A DNA stretch of 18,772 nucleotides from Ruminococcaceae bacterium UBA1405 (GCA_002305685.1 DBQB01000001.1:49413-68184), one strand, 5' to 3'; shown: positions 1-7,777, counted from the first letter of the stretch. Translations and numbers: made by a program. The notes: generated by a model from the letters alone, not told the origin.

Positions 1-28
1 GCACTCTACCAAACTGAGCTACGCCTCG
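1..28 (-). tRNA. tRNA (probably Pro), 5' part only, cut by the window edge
   Basis: Read on the minus strand, this is the 5' end of a tRNA: acceptor strand CGAGGCG, then TA, the D-stem GCTC, a D-loop with AGTTTGGTA, and the returning strand GAGT. The anticodon lies outside the window, so the identity is inferred. A C at position 1 outside initiator tRNA is typical of bacterial tRNA-Pro, and the rest resembles clostridial tRNA-Pro. The D-stem has one G-U pair. About 33 nt of leader lie between the predicted transcription start and the tRNA, with a small CAGCC/GGCTG hairpin that is presumably removed during 5' processing. More tRNAs may follow outside the window. Confidence 0.8.
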
Positions 29-68
29 ATGACCCAGCCTTCGGCTGCCTGTCCGGTCAGCAAGTAGT

Positions 69-97
69 ATTATACGGGAAAGCCCATCATTTGTCAA
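69..97 (-). promoter_or_regulatory. Consensus sigma-A promoter of the tRNA
   Basis: On the minus strand TTGACA (92-97) and TATAAT (69-74) are separated by exactly 17 bases. Both hexamers match the consensus completely, as expected for a stable-RNA promoter. Transcription should start near position 62 and run into the tRNA. Confidence 0.9.
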
Positions 98-142
98 CTG
101 TTTTTTTGTTTGCAGTGACGGCGGCGCTGAAAAATTGCCCAC

Positions 143-177
143 AAAAAAGGGATGTGCTGATTTTTCCGCACATCCCT
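143..177 (-). terminator. Rho-independent terminator of the GGGtGRT operon
   Basis: On the minus strand a 10-bp perfect stem (AGGGATGTGC paired with GCACATCCCT, arms 168-177 and 148-157) is followed at once by six T. It lies about 20 bases beyond the stop codon of the GGGtGRT gene. It separates that operon from the tRNA promoter. Confidence 0.9.
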
Positions 178-198
178 CATACCCTTAAACGGGGAAAA

Positions 199-1197
199 TT
201 ATTTGGAAGCGCCCTCAACAGCAACCGCACAGGCAACGGTAGCGCCGACCATGGGGTTGTTGCCCATACCGATCAGGCCCATCATCTCAACATGGGCGGG
301 AACGGAGGAGGAACCGGCAAACTGAGCGTCGCCGTGCATACGTCCCATAGAGTCGGTCAGGCCGTAGGAAGCGGGGCCGGCGGCCATGTTGTCGGGATGC
401 AGGGTACGGCCGGTGCCGCCGCCGGAGGCAACGGAGAAGTATTTCACGCCGTTTTCCCAGCACCATTTCTTGTAGGTACCGGCAACCAGATGCTGGAATC
501 TGGTGGGGTTGGTGGAGTTACCGGTGATGGAAACATCAACCTTCTCCGCCTTCATGATGGCAACGCCTTCCAGAACGTCGTTGGCGCCGTAAACGCGAAC
601 GGCAGCTCTCTCGCCGTCGGAGAAAGCGCGCTCCTCCACGATCTTCAGCTCGCCGGTGGCGAAATCAAAATCGGTCTTTACATAGGTAAAGCCGTTGATT
701 CTGGAGATGATGTAGGCAGCGTCCTTGCCCAGACCATTGAGGATAACCCGCAGGGGCTCTTTTCTGGCCTTGTTGGCGGTGCGGGCAATACCCATAGCGC
801 CCTCGGCAGCGGCGAAGGACTCATGTCCTGCCAGGAAGCAGAAGCACTTGGTTTCCTCCCGCAGCAGCATACCGCCCAGGTTGCCGTGGCCCTGTCCAAC
901 TTCTCTCTGCTCGGCAACGGAACCGGGTACACAGAAAGCCTGCAGGCCGATACCAATGGCCTCAGCGGCCTCAGCAGCTTTGGTGATGCCTTTCTTCAGC
1001 GCCACCGCACAGCCCAGGGTATAAGCCCAAACCGCATTTTCAAACGCGATGGGCTGTACACCTTTTACAATCTTTTCCACGTCAATACCCTTGGAAAGGC
1101 AGAGATCACGCGCATCCTCGAGGGTCTCCATGCCATAAGCCTTCAGACATGCGTTGATCTTGGGCATTCTTCTCTCTTGACCTTCAAATTGTGCCAT
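199..1197 (-). CDS. GGGtGRT-motif protein, function unknown
   Basis: The 332-residue product carries the signature GGGTGRT at residues 259-265, which names a family of anaerobic bacterial and archaeal proteins with no established activity. Cysteines lie at 17, 33, 63, 89, 118, 120, 246 and 323, including a CFC pair. Glycine-rich stretches (GQGHGNLGG at 101-109, GLIGMGNNP at 307-315) could bind a cofactor or phosphate, but that is inference. No signal peptide or membrane segment is visible, so it should be cytosolic. The start is supported by AGGAGG eight bases upstream. It is the second gene of an operon, 26 bases after an IscU/NifU-like scaffold gene, which suggests a link with iron-sulfur or other metal chemistry. 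The family call is firm; the function is open. Confidence 0.9.
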   Translation of the reverse strand: MAQFEGQERRMPKINACLKAYGMETLEDARDLCLSKGIDVEKIVKGVQPIAFENAVWAYTLGCAVALKKGITKAAEAAEAIGIGLQAFCVPGSVAEQREVGQGHGNLGGMLLREETKCFCFLAGHESFAAAEGAMGIARTANKARKEPLRVILNGLGKDAAYIISRINGFTYVKTDFDFATGELKIVEERAFSDGERAAVRVYGANDVLEGVAIMKAEKVDVSITGNSTNPTRFQHLVAGTYKKWCWENGVKYFSVASGGGTGRTLHPDNMAAGPASYGLTDSMGRMHGDAQFAGSSSVPAHVEMMGLIGMGNNPMVGATVACAVAVEGASK

Positions 1198-1223
1198 TTT
1201 ACAAACCTCCTATCCTCTCTTAT

Positions 1224-1916
1224 TTATTCCTCTCTGGGATCGATGTACTTGGCGGCGCCGTCGTAGCGTCCGTAAGTACCCTGATGTTTCTTAAACGCCT
1301 CAGCGGGATCCATGCCGTGACGGATATCCTGGAGCATGGGGCCAACCTTGACAAACTTGTAGCCGATAATCTCGTTGTTCTCATCCACCGCCAGGTTGAT
1401 GATATAGCCCTCGGTCAGCTCCAGATAACGGGGCCCTTTGAGCTTGGTGGAGAAGATGGTACCAACCTGAGAACGCAGGCCTTTGCCCAGGTCCTCCAGG
1501 GAAGCGCCTACGGGAAGGCCGCCCTCGGAGAAAGCGGTCTGGGTACGGCCGTAAACCAGCTGTTTGAAGATCTCGCGCATTGCCACGTTGATGGCGTCGC
1601 ACACCAGGTCGGTGTTGAGGGCTTCCAGGATGGTTTTGCCGGGGAGAATCTCGCCGGCCATAGCGGCGGAATGGGTCATACCGGTGCAGCCCAGTGTCTC
1701 CACCAGGGCCTCCTCGATGACGCCGTCTTTTACATTCAGTGTCAGCTTGCAGCAGCCCTGCTGGGGAGCGCACCAGCCGATACCATGAGACAGACCGGAA
1801 ATATCGGTGATCTGGTAGGCCTTTACCCATTTGCCCTCTTCGGGAATGGGAGCGGGGCCGTGATGCGGACCCTTGGTGAGGGTACACATATTTTCTACTT
1901 CATGGGAATAGTTCAT
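1224..1916 (-). CDS. IscU/NifU-like iron-sulfur scaffold domain protein
   Basis: The 230-residue product has an N-terminal region (about 30-120) resembling the IscU/NifU N-terminal fold, with the usual three cysteine zones: GWCAPQQGCCKLTL (C49, C55, C56), LGCTGMTHSA (C77) and LVCDAIN (C106). It departs from classical IscU: the CGD motif with its aspartate is replaced by a Cys-Cys-Lys arrangement. About 100 extra residues follow the scaffold domain. It may therefore bind a different cluster or metal. The start is set by AGGAG seven bases upstream. It is first in an operon with the GGGtGRT gene, and no cysteine desulfurase gene is nearby. The domain call rests on the cysteine pattern; the role is unknown. 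Confidence 0.85.
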   Translation of the reverse strand: MNYSHEVENMCTLTKGPHHGPAPIPEEGKWVKAYQITDISGLSHGIGWCAPQQGCCKLTLNVKDGVIEEALVETLGCTGMTHSAAMAGEILPGKTILEALNTDLVCDAINVAMREIFKQLVYGRTQTAFSEGGLPVGASLEDLGKGLRSQVGTIFSTKLKGPRYLELTEGYIINLAVDENNEIIGYKFVKVGPMLQDIRHGMDPAEAFKKHQGTYGRYDGAAKYIDPREE

Positions 1917-2031
1917 ATCGGTACTCCTTTCGGTTTATTTCTCCGCCGCGGCACAGGGACTGTCTGCGCGGCAGCGTTGTAAGCATCGCAGGCTGTACGC
2001 CGGTGACCGTGTACACTGCATACCTGTTCTA

Positions 2032-2060
2032 ATTATAATTGCAGCGGGGATAATTATCAA
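2032..2060 (-). promoter_or_regulatory. Sigma-A promoter of the IscU-like/GGGtGRT operon
   Basis: On the minus strand TTGATA (2055-2060) and TATAAT (2032-2037) are 17 bases apart. Transcription would start near 2025, giving a leader of about 110 nt before the first gene. Confidence 0.8.
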
Positions 2061-2070
2061 TATTGTAAAT

Positions 2071-2084
2071 GTGAAAATTTTCAC
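2071..2084. promoter_or_regulatory. 14-bp perfect palindrome, possible operator
   Basis: GTGAAAATTTTCAC is a perfect palindrome. It starts 10 bases upstream of the -35 of the minus-strand promoter at 2032-2060. That position suits an activator or repressor site. The rest of the gap between the divergent genes (about 2085-2240) holds no other clear signal, apart from a weak plus-strand promoter candidate. Confidence 0.4.
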
Positions 2085-2224
2085 GGCTGGACCCATGTCA
2101 AAATGACGCGAATTTCCCAAAATGGTCTGATCCAATTGGGGAGATGACCGTCGAAATAGTGGGGAAAAGCCAGTTTGGAGCAGAAAAAAGAAAGCGGCTG
2201 CGTCTGTGCCACATCGCTCAAATG

Positions 2225-2253
2225 CTTGCTATTTCTCTAAAATTTTAGTATGA
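2225..2253 (+). promoter_or_regulatory. Weak promoter candidate for the galactoside operon
   Basis: TTGCTA and TATGAA lie 17 bases apart (each 4 of 6 to consensus) just before the symporter gene. The leader would be very short, only about 20 nt. No better candidate is seen in the gap, and an activator-dependent promoter is plausible for a sugar operon. Confidence 0.3.
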
Positions 2254-2280
2254 AATACAGCAGCGAAGGAGAAGATGAAA

Positions 2281-3663
2281 ATGAATCAGCAAACCCTTTC
2301 CTGGCGTTCCAAACTGAGCTTCGGCATGGGCGCCTTCGGCAAAGACCTGGTGTACGCCATTGTAAGCACCTATTTCATGAAGTATCTCACCGATGTGCGT
2401 CTGGTGGATCCAATGTTTGTAGCGGTACTGTTTATGGCCGCCCGAATCTGGGACGCCTTCAACGATCCCTTTATGGGAATGGTGGTGGATAATACCCGTT
2501 CCCGTTGGGGAAAGTTCCGTCCCTGGATTTTGATTGGCACCATCCTCAACGCCGTTGTGCTGGTATTTTTGTATCTGGATGTGGATCTCATTGCGGGGCA
2601 GTACGCCGTGTATGTGGGCATTATGTACATCCTCTGGGGTATGACCTACACCATCATGGATATCCCTTACCGGAGCATGGTTCCCGCTCTGACCGATAAC
2701 GAGAATGAGCGCAGCCAGATCAGCGCCATCCCTCGTTTCTTCGCCAGCATGGCTTGGCTGGTGGTGGGCAGCGGCGGACTGTATATCATCAAATACCTGG
2801 GCAGCGGGGATCAGATTCTGGGCTTTTCCCGTTTTGCCATCGCCGTTGCGCTGATCTTTATTGTGACCATCCTGCTCACCGTAACCCAGACCCGGGAACG
2901 GGTGGTGGCTACCGCCGGCACCGGGGAGAAAACCACCCCTCGGCGGATGATTGAGGTGCTGGTGAAAAACGATCAGGTGCTGGTGGTTTTGGGCATCGCA
3001 CTGTTCTTCAATATGGCTTATCAGCTTTCCAACAGCTTTGCCCTGTACTATTTCGAGTATGTCTGCGGGGTGAAGGAAGCGCTGTATGCCACCGATACCG
3101 GCGTGGCCGGTATCGCCCAGATGGCGGCGCTGGCTGTGTTCCCCAGCCTTTCCAAACGGATCAGCAAGCCGGTGGTGTTTGCGGTTTCTTCGCTGCTGCC
3201 GGTGGTAGGGTTCGCCGCGCTGCTGGGAGTTGGATATCTTGCGCCCACCAATATCCTGCTGGTGGGAATCTGCAGCGCTGTGGTCAATGCGGGCATCGGC
3301 TTTATGCTGGTGCTGGTGCTGGTGACGGTGATCCTCTCTGAGGCGGTGGACTACGGCGAGTTTAAGCTGGGTACCCGCAACGAAAGCATCGTCTTTTCCA
3401 CCCAGACCTTCGTGGTGAAGTTTGCCGGAGCGTTCAGCGGCTTTATGGCGGCGGCAGGCCTGGATATCATCGGTTTTGTCCCCAATGCCCAGCAAAGCGA
3501 AGGCACCATGATGGGTATGCGGGTGATTATGATTCTGCTTCCCGCCGTTCTCTCGGTGCTGTGCCTGGTGGTATATAAGCGGGGTTACCGGCTCAACGAT
3601 GCGTTTTATCATCACATCCTTGCAGTGCTCAGAGGTGAGGAGAGCCGGGTTGCAGGGGAGTAA
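2281..3663 (+). CDS. MelB-type (GPH family) sugar:cation symporter
   Basis: The 460-residue protein has about 12 hydrophobic segments and the signature of the glycoside-pentoside-hexuronide symporter family: GAFGKDLVY near residue 20, RIWDAFNDPFMG at 55-66, WGKFRPW at 76-82, and MDIPYRSM at 126-133. Asp22, Asp58, Asp62 and Asp127 match the cation- and sugar-binding aspartates of MelB (Asp19, 55, 59, 124). There is no C-terminal PTS IIA-like domain, so it is not LacS-type. An ATG at 2275 is also in frame, but GGAG lies only 3 bases from it and 9 from the ATG at 2281, so 2281 is preferred. The next gene, 21 bases on, is a GH42 beta-galactosidase. Uptake of lactose or another beta-galactoside is therefore the likely role. 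Confidence 0.9.
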   Translation: MNQQTLSWRSKLSFGMGAFGKDLVYAIVSTYFMKYLTDVRLVDPMFVAVLFMAARIWDAFNDPFMGMVVDNTRSRWGKFRPWILIGTILNAVVLVFLYLDVDLIAGQYAVYVGIMYILWGMTYTIMDIPYRSMVPALTDNENERSQISAIPRFFASMAWLVVGSGGLYIIKYLGSGDQILGFSRFAIAVALIFIVTILLTVTQTRERVVATAGTGEKTTPRRMIEVLVKNDQVLVVLGIALFFNMAYQLSNSFALYYFEYVCGVKEALYATDTGVAGIAQMAALAVFPSLSKRISKPVVFAVSSLLPVVGFAALLGVGYLAPTNILLVGICSAVVNAGIGFMLVLVLVTVILSEAVDYGEFKLGTRNESIVFSTQTFVVKFAGAFSGFMAAAGLDIIGFVPNAQQSEGTMMGMRVIMILLPAVLSVLCLVVYKRGYRLNDAFYHHILAVLRGEESRVAGE

Positions 3664-3684
3664 TACCAGAAAGGAGAGACAACC

Positions 3685-5628
3685 ATGCTTTTAGGGGTTG
3701 ACTATTATCCGGAACAGTGGTTTCCCGCCTTGACGCAGGCGGATATGGATCGGATTGTGGAGCTGGGATGCAACGTAATCCGTATCGGAGAGTTTGCCTG
3801 GCACAGGATGGAACCGGAGGAGGGACACTACGATTTCTCCTATTTTGACAGCGTCATCGCCATGGCCAAGGCCAAAGGGCTGCAGGTGATCTTCGGTACC
3901 CCTACCGCCACGCCGCCCGCCTGGCTGATCCGCAAGCATCCGGAGATCCTCTCCCGGTTTGAAAACGGGAGCCCTCGGGCGTTCGGAGGCCGCCATGTGG
4001 CCTGTTACAGCAGCACTGCGTATCTTCGGCACTGCGCCGACATCATCCGGGAACTCTCCCGGCACTATCGGGATGAGAGCGCTATTGTGGCCTGGCAGAT
4101 TGACAATGAGCTGGGCCATGAGGGCAGCGATCAGTGCTGGTGCCCCCAGTGTCACGCCGCGTTCCAGGAGTTTCTCCGCCGCAAGTTCGGTTCGGACATC
4201 CATGCCCTCAACGAGGCCTACGGCACCGCTTTCTGGAGCCAGGAATACAACGACTTTGACGAAATCCCCCTTCCACTGCCCACCATCACCACCCACAATC
4301 CTGCGCTGCGGATGGATTGGGAACGGTTTTGCAGCGAGAAGATCAGGGCTTTCACCGCTTTGCAGGCGCAGCTGCTGCGGGAGAACATCCCCGGCGCGGT
4401 GGTGATGCACGATTTCCCCGGCGGAGGACTGACCAAACACGTGGATTATTCGGCGGTGGCCGGGGAGCTGGACCGGGTGGCCTACAACAACTATCCGGTT
4501 TGGGGCGGGCAGAAGGAACCCCTCCCGCCCAGCGAAATCGCCTTTGGGCTGGATTATATCCGGGGGCTGAAAGGGGCAAACTTCTGGATCACCGAGGCCA
4601 TTATGGGAGCGCAGGGACATGATATCACCGGATTCCTTCCCCGGACCAACCAGGCCAAGCTGTGGAGCTGGCAGGGGATGGCCCACGGGTGCGAAGGGCT
4701 GATGTATTTCCGGTATCGGGGCGCCACCAAAGGGGCGGAGCAGTTCTGTTATGGAATTCTGGACGCGGACAACATTCCCCGCCGCCGTTTCCTGGAGGTA
4801 CAGAGCTTTTTCAGGGAGGTACGGCCCTACCGTCAGGCGTTGACCACCCCTGTGCACAGCGACGTTGCCATGCTGTATGACTACGATGCGCTGGCTTCCT
4901 TCCGCATCCAGCAGCAGAGCATTCTCCTCAACTGTGAAACCGAGATGAAGCGGCTGCATGGGGTCCTGTTCCGTGCCGGACAGAGTATGGATATCATCCC
5001 GGCCAGCCGGGATTTTTCCGGATACTCGCTGGTGCTGGTGCCCAATATGATCGTCACCGATCCCGAATTTGCCGCCAGACTCAAGACGTATGTGGCCGCA
5101 GGCGGCGTGGCGGTGGTCACCTACCGCACCGGCGTGAAGAATCGGGACAACAATCTGGTGTTTGGAAAAACCATCCCGGTGGATTTGGGGGATTTGTTGG
5201 GGCTTTATGTGGAGGAGACCGAGAGCGTTCAGGAGTACAGCTGTATCCCCCTGTCGGGAGAAAACAGCACCGGTACCGCCGGAATCTTCCGGGATATGGT
5301 GGTTTCGCAGAGCGCTCAGGTGCTCTGGCGTTATGACGATCCCTTCTACCGCCAGTATGCCGCCATCACCCGCAATACCTATGGCCAAGGCATTGTATAT
5401 TATCTGGGAACCACCCCCGATCCGGTGACGCTGGACCAGGTGTTGACCCAGGCGATGGCCAGGGCTGGTTTGGAGCGTCTGGAACTTCCCGAAGGGGTGG
5501 AGTCGGTGGTCCGCGGAGAAGGGGACAACCGGGTGCGTATCCTGCTCAACCACAACGACGTGTCGGTTCATGTGCTGGGCCAGGAGCTCTCCCCCTTCCA
5601 GGTAAAGGTGATCCCTCTCAAGGCCTAG
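3685..5628 (+). CDS. Beta-galactosidase, glycoside hydrolase family 42
   Basis: The 647-residue enzyme has GH42 architecture: an N-terminal TIM barrel (about 1-375), a trimerisation domain (about 385-590) and a small C-terminal beta domain. The opening GVDYYPEQW is typical of the family. Glu142 in WQIDNELG is the acid/base and Glu304 in FWITEAIMG the nucleophile. Cys107, Cys151, Cys153 and Cys156 (the last three in CWCPQC) match the zinc site known from the Thermus A4 enzyme. With no signal peptide it is intracellular and would split galactosides brought in by the symporter encoded just upstream. The start follows AAGGAGAG six bases away. GH42 members differ in linkage preference (beta-1,3, 1,4, 1,6 galactosides), so the exact substrate cannot be read here. 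No regulator gene accompanies the pair. Confidence 0.95.
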   Translation: MLLGVDYYPEQWFPALTQADMDRIVELGCNVIRIGEFAWHRMEPEEGHYDFSYFDSVIAMAKAKGLQVIFGTPTATPPAWLIRKHPEILSRFENGSPRAFGGRHVACYSSTAYLRHCADIIRELSRHYRDESAIVAWQIDNELGHEGSDQCWCPQCHAAFQEFLRRKFGSDIHALNEAYGTAFWSQEYNDFDEIPLPLPTITTHNPALRMDWERFCSEKIRAFTALQAQLLRENIPGAVVMHDFPGGGLTKHVDYSAVAGELDRVAYNNYPVWGGQKEPLPPSEIAFGLDYIRGLKGANFWITEAIMGAQGHDITGFLPRTNQAKLWSWQGMAHGCEGLMYFRYRGATKGAEQFCYGILDADNIPRRRFLEVQSFFREVRPYRQALTTPVHSDVAMLYDYDALASFRIQQQSILLNCETEMKRLHGVLFRAGQSMDIIPASRDFSGYSLVLVPNMIVTDPEFAARLKTYVAAGGVAVVTYRTGVKNRDNNLVFGKTIPVDLGDLLGLYVEETESVQEYSCIPLSGENSTGTAGIFRDMVVSQSAQVLWRYDDPFYRQYAAITRNTYGQGIVYYLGTTPDPVTLDQVLTQAMARAGLERLELPEGVESVVRGEGDNRVRILLNHNDVSVHVLGQELSPFQVKVIPLKA

Positions 5629-5662
5629 TAAGGGCAGATAATTTTTGCTTTAGAACATAATA

Positions 5663-5724
5663 CAAAACAGGGTGGCAGCCACTCTCCAATCCGGAGAACG
5701 GCTGCCACCCTGTTGGCGTTTTGG
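5663..5724. terminator. Bidirectional terminator between convergent genes
   Basis: A 14-bp perfect inverted repeat (arms 5667-5680 and 5700-5713, ACAGGGTGGCAGCC and its complement) has a smaller CTCC/GGAG stem in its loop. A-rich sequence on the left and GTTTTGG on the right give modest T tracts in both directions. It serves the beta-galactosidase gene (+) and the GNAT gene (-). Confidence 0.85.
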
Positions 5725-5750
5725 ATAGAATTCTGTTGGGATGCGCTGGG

Positions 5751-6605
5751 CTAAAAGCTGCGCTCCATGACGATACGGCAGGCCGGATCATGGAGAAAAC
5801 CCAGTTTTTCCAGCTGCTGACGGATTTCGGCTTGGGCGGGAGGGTAGGAGACGGTCAGCTGAGGCAGACCGGCGCCGGCGGTGTATGCCAGAGCAAACCC
5901 AAGGCATTTTTCCCCATCTCCGCCGTACATTGCCAGATGCAGCCCTCTTTCCCGAAGCATCCTTGCCCCCAGCACCACCAGATTTTGCTGCCGGTCAGCG
6001 AAAACCATCCCCTGTTCCCAGAGATAGTCCCAGGTCTTTTCTTCGGTGCGAAAGAAGGTGTTGTTGAGCACCACAAATCCCTGCATCCGCGGGCAATGCT
6101 GCTGCAGCAGCATCAATGCCTGCTGCCGGTCCCGCACCGGGGAAAAATCATATGTTTTGGGGAAAGCGGAGACGCCGGACAGCTTTCGGGTGGCTCCGAT
6201 GACGGTGCCCGCCACCGAGAACCCATTTTTCTCCGCCAAACCTTTGCTGCGCAGATTCCCGACGCCGGTAAACATCCGCAGCGCATGGCAGCCATATGTT
6301 TCCCGCTGCGCCAGCCAGTGGCGGTACAGCGCTTTGCCCACGCCCTGTCCCTGCCAGGCCGGGCGCACCCGCAGCGTCTCCAGCCATCCGGAACCGTCCG
6401 GCAGGATGCTCAGTTTTCCCACGCCTACTGGGGTATCCCCGTCATAGACGATGGTGAGCTCTCCCCGGGTTTGTTCCAGGAAATAGGCGCTGTTGTCCCG
6501 CAGATAACAGCTGTTGGGAAGGGTCTCCTCCTCCACCAGGATGCCGTCTGCGATGTTTTCCCAATCGGCGCTGACCAGCCGGTAGGATTTTGATGAAGTT
6601 TGCAT
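5751..6605 (-). CDS. GNAT family N-acetyltransferase (284 aa, probably two-domain)
   Basis: The clear GNAT acetyl-CoA motif is LRVRPAWQGQGVGKALYRHWL at residues 79-99, with Q-G-Q-G-V-G at 85-90 forming the pyrophosphate loop. The downstream NLRSKGLAEKNGFSVAGT is the usual C-terminal part of the fold. About 115 residues follow, beyond a normal 150-170-residue GNAT unit, and may be a second, degenerate GNAT-like domain. The substrate is unknown. A longer frame reaching 6668 exists, but GGGAGG seven bases before the ATG at 6605 makes that the start. No promoter is obvious between this gene and the terminator at 6671-6721, so it may depend on read-through or a weak promoter. Confidence 0.85.
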   Translation of the reverse strand: MQTSSKSYRLVSADWENIADGILVEEETLPNSCYLRDNSAYFLEQTRGELTIVYDGDTPVGVGKLSILPDGSGWLETLRVRPAWQGQGVGKALYRHWLAQRETYGCHALRMFTGVGNLRSKGLAEKNGFSVAGTVIGATRKLSGVSAFPKTYDFSPVRDRQQALMLLQQHCPRMQGFVVLNNTFFRTEEKTWDYLWEQGMVFADRQQNLVVLGARMLRERGLHLAMYGGDGEKCLGFALAYTAGAGLPQLTVSYPPAQAEIRQQLEKLGFLHDPACRIVMERSF

Positions 6606-6670
6606 TTTCTTTCCCTCCCAGTGGGGATGGCCGTCAAAGGGTTTGAGGAGCCGGCTGTCCCCAGGCACTC

Positions 6671-6721
6671 AAAAAATAGACCGGCAACTTTTGAAGCGCA
6701 GACCGCTGGAAAAGCTGCCGG
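6671..6721 (-). terminator. Terminator of the lipoprotein gene
   Basis: On the minus strand a 12-bp stem (arms 6710-6721 and 6681-6692, one G-U pair) is followed two bases later by TATTTTTT. A smaller hairpin (AGGCGG/CCGCCT, 6729-6746) lies between it and the stop codon of the lipoprotein gene. Confidence 0.85.
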
Positions 6722-6757
6722 TTTTTGGAGGCGGTTTTCGCCGCCTGTCTTTGTATG

Positions 6758-7477
6758 TTACGGGGCGATGTCTTTCCACTGCATCTGCAGATAGAAGGGA
6801 ATCTCCTCCACCGTTTCTGCGAACTTTTTGGGGAGCTTGACAAAGAACAGATAGTCGTCCTGCGTCCAAACCACCTGATAGAAGATGACGTCCAGTCCCT
6901 CCCCCTCGGGCATACTGGGAACCACCATCCGCTCGGTTACCTCGGTGATGTAGTAGGTCTGTCCATCGATCTCAGTTTCGGTGCCATAGTATTCCAACCC
7001 TTTTTCCAGCAGTTCCTGGCCGCTGCCCTCGTAGCTCCAGCGGAACTGATAATCGTCCGATTCCTTGAGGATGGTGCGCTCCGCCTTTTCGGGGGAGTAC
7101 CGGTCTCTGGAGCTGTTGGAGGTGGGGAAAAAGCTGAACATGGATAGATCGATATCTTCCACCATCTCCTCCGCAATCTCCTCTGCGGTGGCGACATACT
7201 CGCCCAGGTTGTAGTAATAGGTGATAAACTGACGTTCCGGCTGTACCTCAATCTTGGTCAGGCTCATTCCTTCGGGAATATTGACCGGTGCCAGATACCG
7301 GTCCAGAGCGGCAATTCTCTGATCCTCGGAGCTGTCCAGATAGGCGTTGAGTGCCTCATAGTTTTCCAGCGTATCGGTGGGAGTGGTTTGTTCTTCCAGC
7401 AGCGGGACACATCCGGTAAACAAAACGACAGCAGCTGCTGCCCCTGCCAGAACTTTGTTGATGGATTTCACGGCCAT
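6758..7477 (-). CDS. Putative lipoprotein, unknown function
   Basis: The 239-residue product begins MAVKSINKVLAG followed by an alanine/valine-rich hydrophobic run and LFTGC, which fits a lipoprotein signal with Cys23 as the lipidated residue. The rest is acidic and soluble, with no domain I recognise. It would be anchored on the outer face of the membrane. AAGGAG lies only 3 bases before the ATG at 7477; a GTG six bases further in (7471) has better spacing and may be the true start. A longer frame to 7561 has no ribosome binding site. It is a single-gene unit, with a promoter at 7573-7601 and a terminator at 6671-6721. Confidence 0.75.
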   Translation of the reverse strand: MAVKSINKVLAGAAAAVVLFTGCVPLLEEQTTPTDTLENYEALNAYLDSSEDQRIAALDRYLAPVNIPEGMSLTKIEVQPERQFITYYYNLGEYVATAEEIAEEMVEDIDLSMFSFFPTSNSSRDRYSPEKAERTILKESDDYQFRWSYEGSGQELLEKGLEYYGTETEIDGQTYYITEVTERMVVPSMPEGEGLDVIFYQVVWTQDDYLFFVKLPKKFAETVEEIPFYLQMQWKDIAP

Positions 7478-7517
7478 AGTCTCCTTTGTCTGATGTGATG
7501 GTATTTTCATCCAGGTT

Positions 7518-7540
7518 GAGCAGGTTTTGGCTGCCTGCTC
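7518..7540 (-). other. Leader hairpin before the lipoprotein gene
   Basis: GAGCAGG and CCTGCTC form a perfect 7-bp stem with a 9-base loop in the roughly 90-nt leader of the lipoprotein transcript. It lacks a T tract, so it is not a classical terminator. Its role is unknown. Confidence 0.4.
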
Positions 7541-7572
7541 GGATCTGCGGCGTTGTTGCAATTTCGCACTCT

Positions 7573-7601
7573 ATTGTAACATTTTATCGGAAAAATATCC
7601 A
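7573..7601 (-). promoter_or_regulatory. Promoter of the lipoprotein gene
   Basis: On the minus strand TGGATA (7596-7601) and TACAAT (7573-7578) are 17 bases apart. The promoter lies directly after the terminator of the upstream yifB gene, which supports independent transcription of the lipoprotein gene. Confidence 0.65.
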
Positions 7602-7650
7602 TATCTGCCGAAGGGGGAAAAGCAAATTTATTCTGAACATTTTATTCCAT

Positions 7651-7682
7651 AAAAACGGCGCCTTCCCGCGGGGAGGGCGCCG
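7651..7682 (-). terminator. Terminator downstream of yifB
   Basis: On the minus strand a GC-rich hairpin (CGGCGCCCTCC pairing with GGAAGGCGCCG, one mismatch-type G-U pair) is followed by five T at 7651-7655. It lies about 95 bases after the yifB stop codon. Confidence 0.8.
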
Positions 7683-7777
7683 CAAATTTCTTTCCGCTTT
7701 GTGAGGACGCGCCTTTCTGATAGGAGCCATCGATGTTCCAGCGCCGCAGAATGGTTGGCGCTGACAGACAGGGGACG

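Noticed and set aside
91..1266. Plus-strand open frame of 391 codons opposite the GGGtGRT gene
   Set aside because: It is glycine- and histidine-rich antisense translation of a gene with clear family motifs, an AGGAGG site and operon context on the other strand.
2245..3615. Minus-strand open frame of 456 codons opposite the symporter gene
   Set aside because: Histidine- and glutamine-rich antisense of a membrane protein gene; the MelB motifs are on the plus strand.
3691..5571. Minus-strand open frame of 626 codons opposite the GH42 gene
   Set aside because: A product of GC-rich third positions in the beta-galactosidase gene; it has no ribosome binding site or recognisable domain, whereas the plus-strand frame has full catalytic and zinc motifs.
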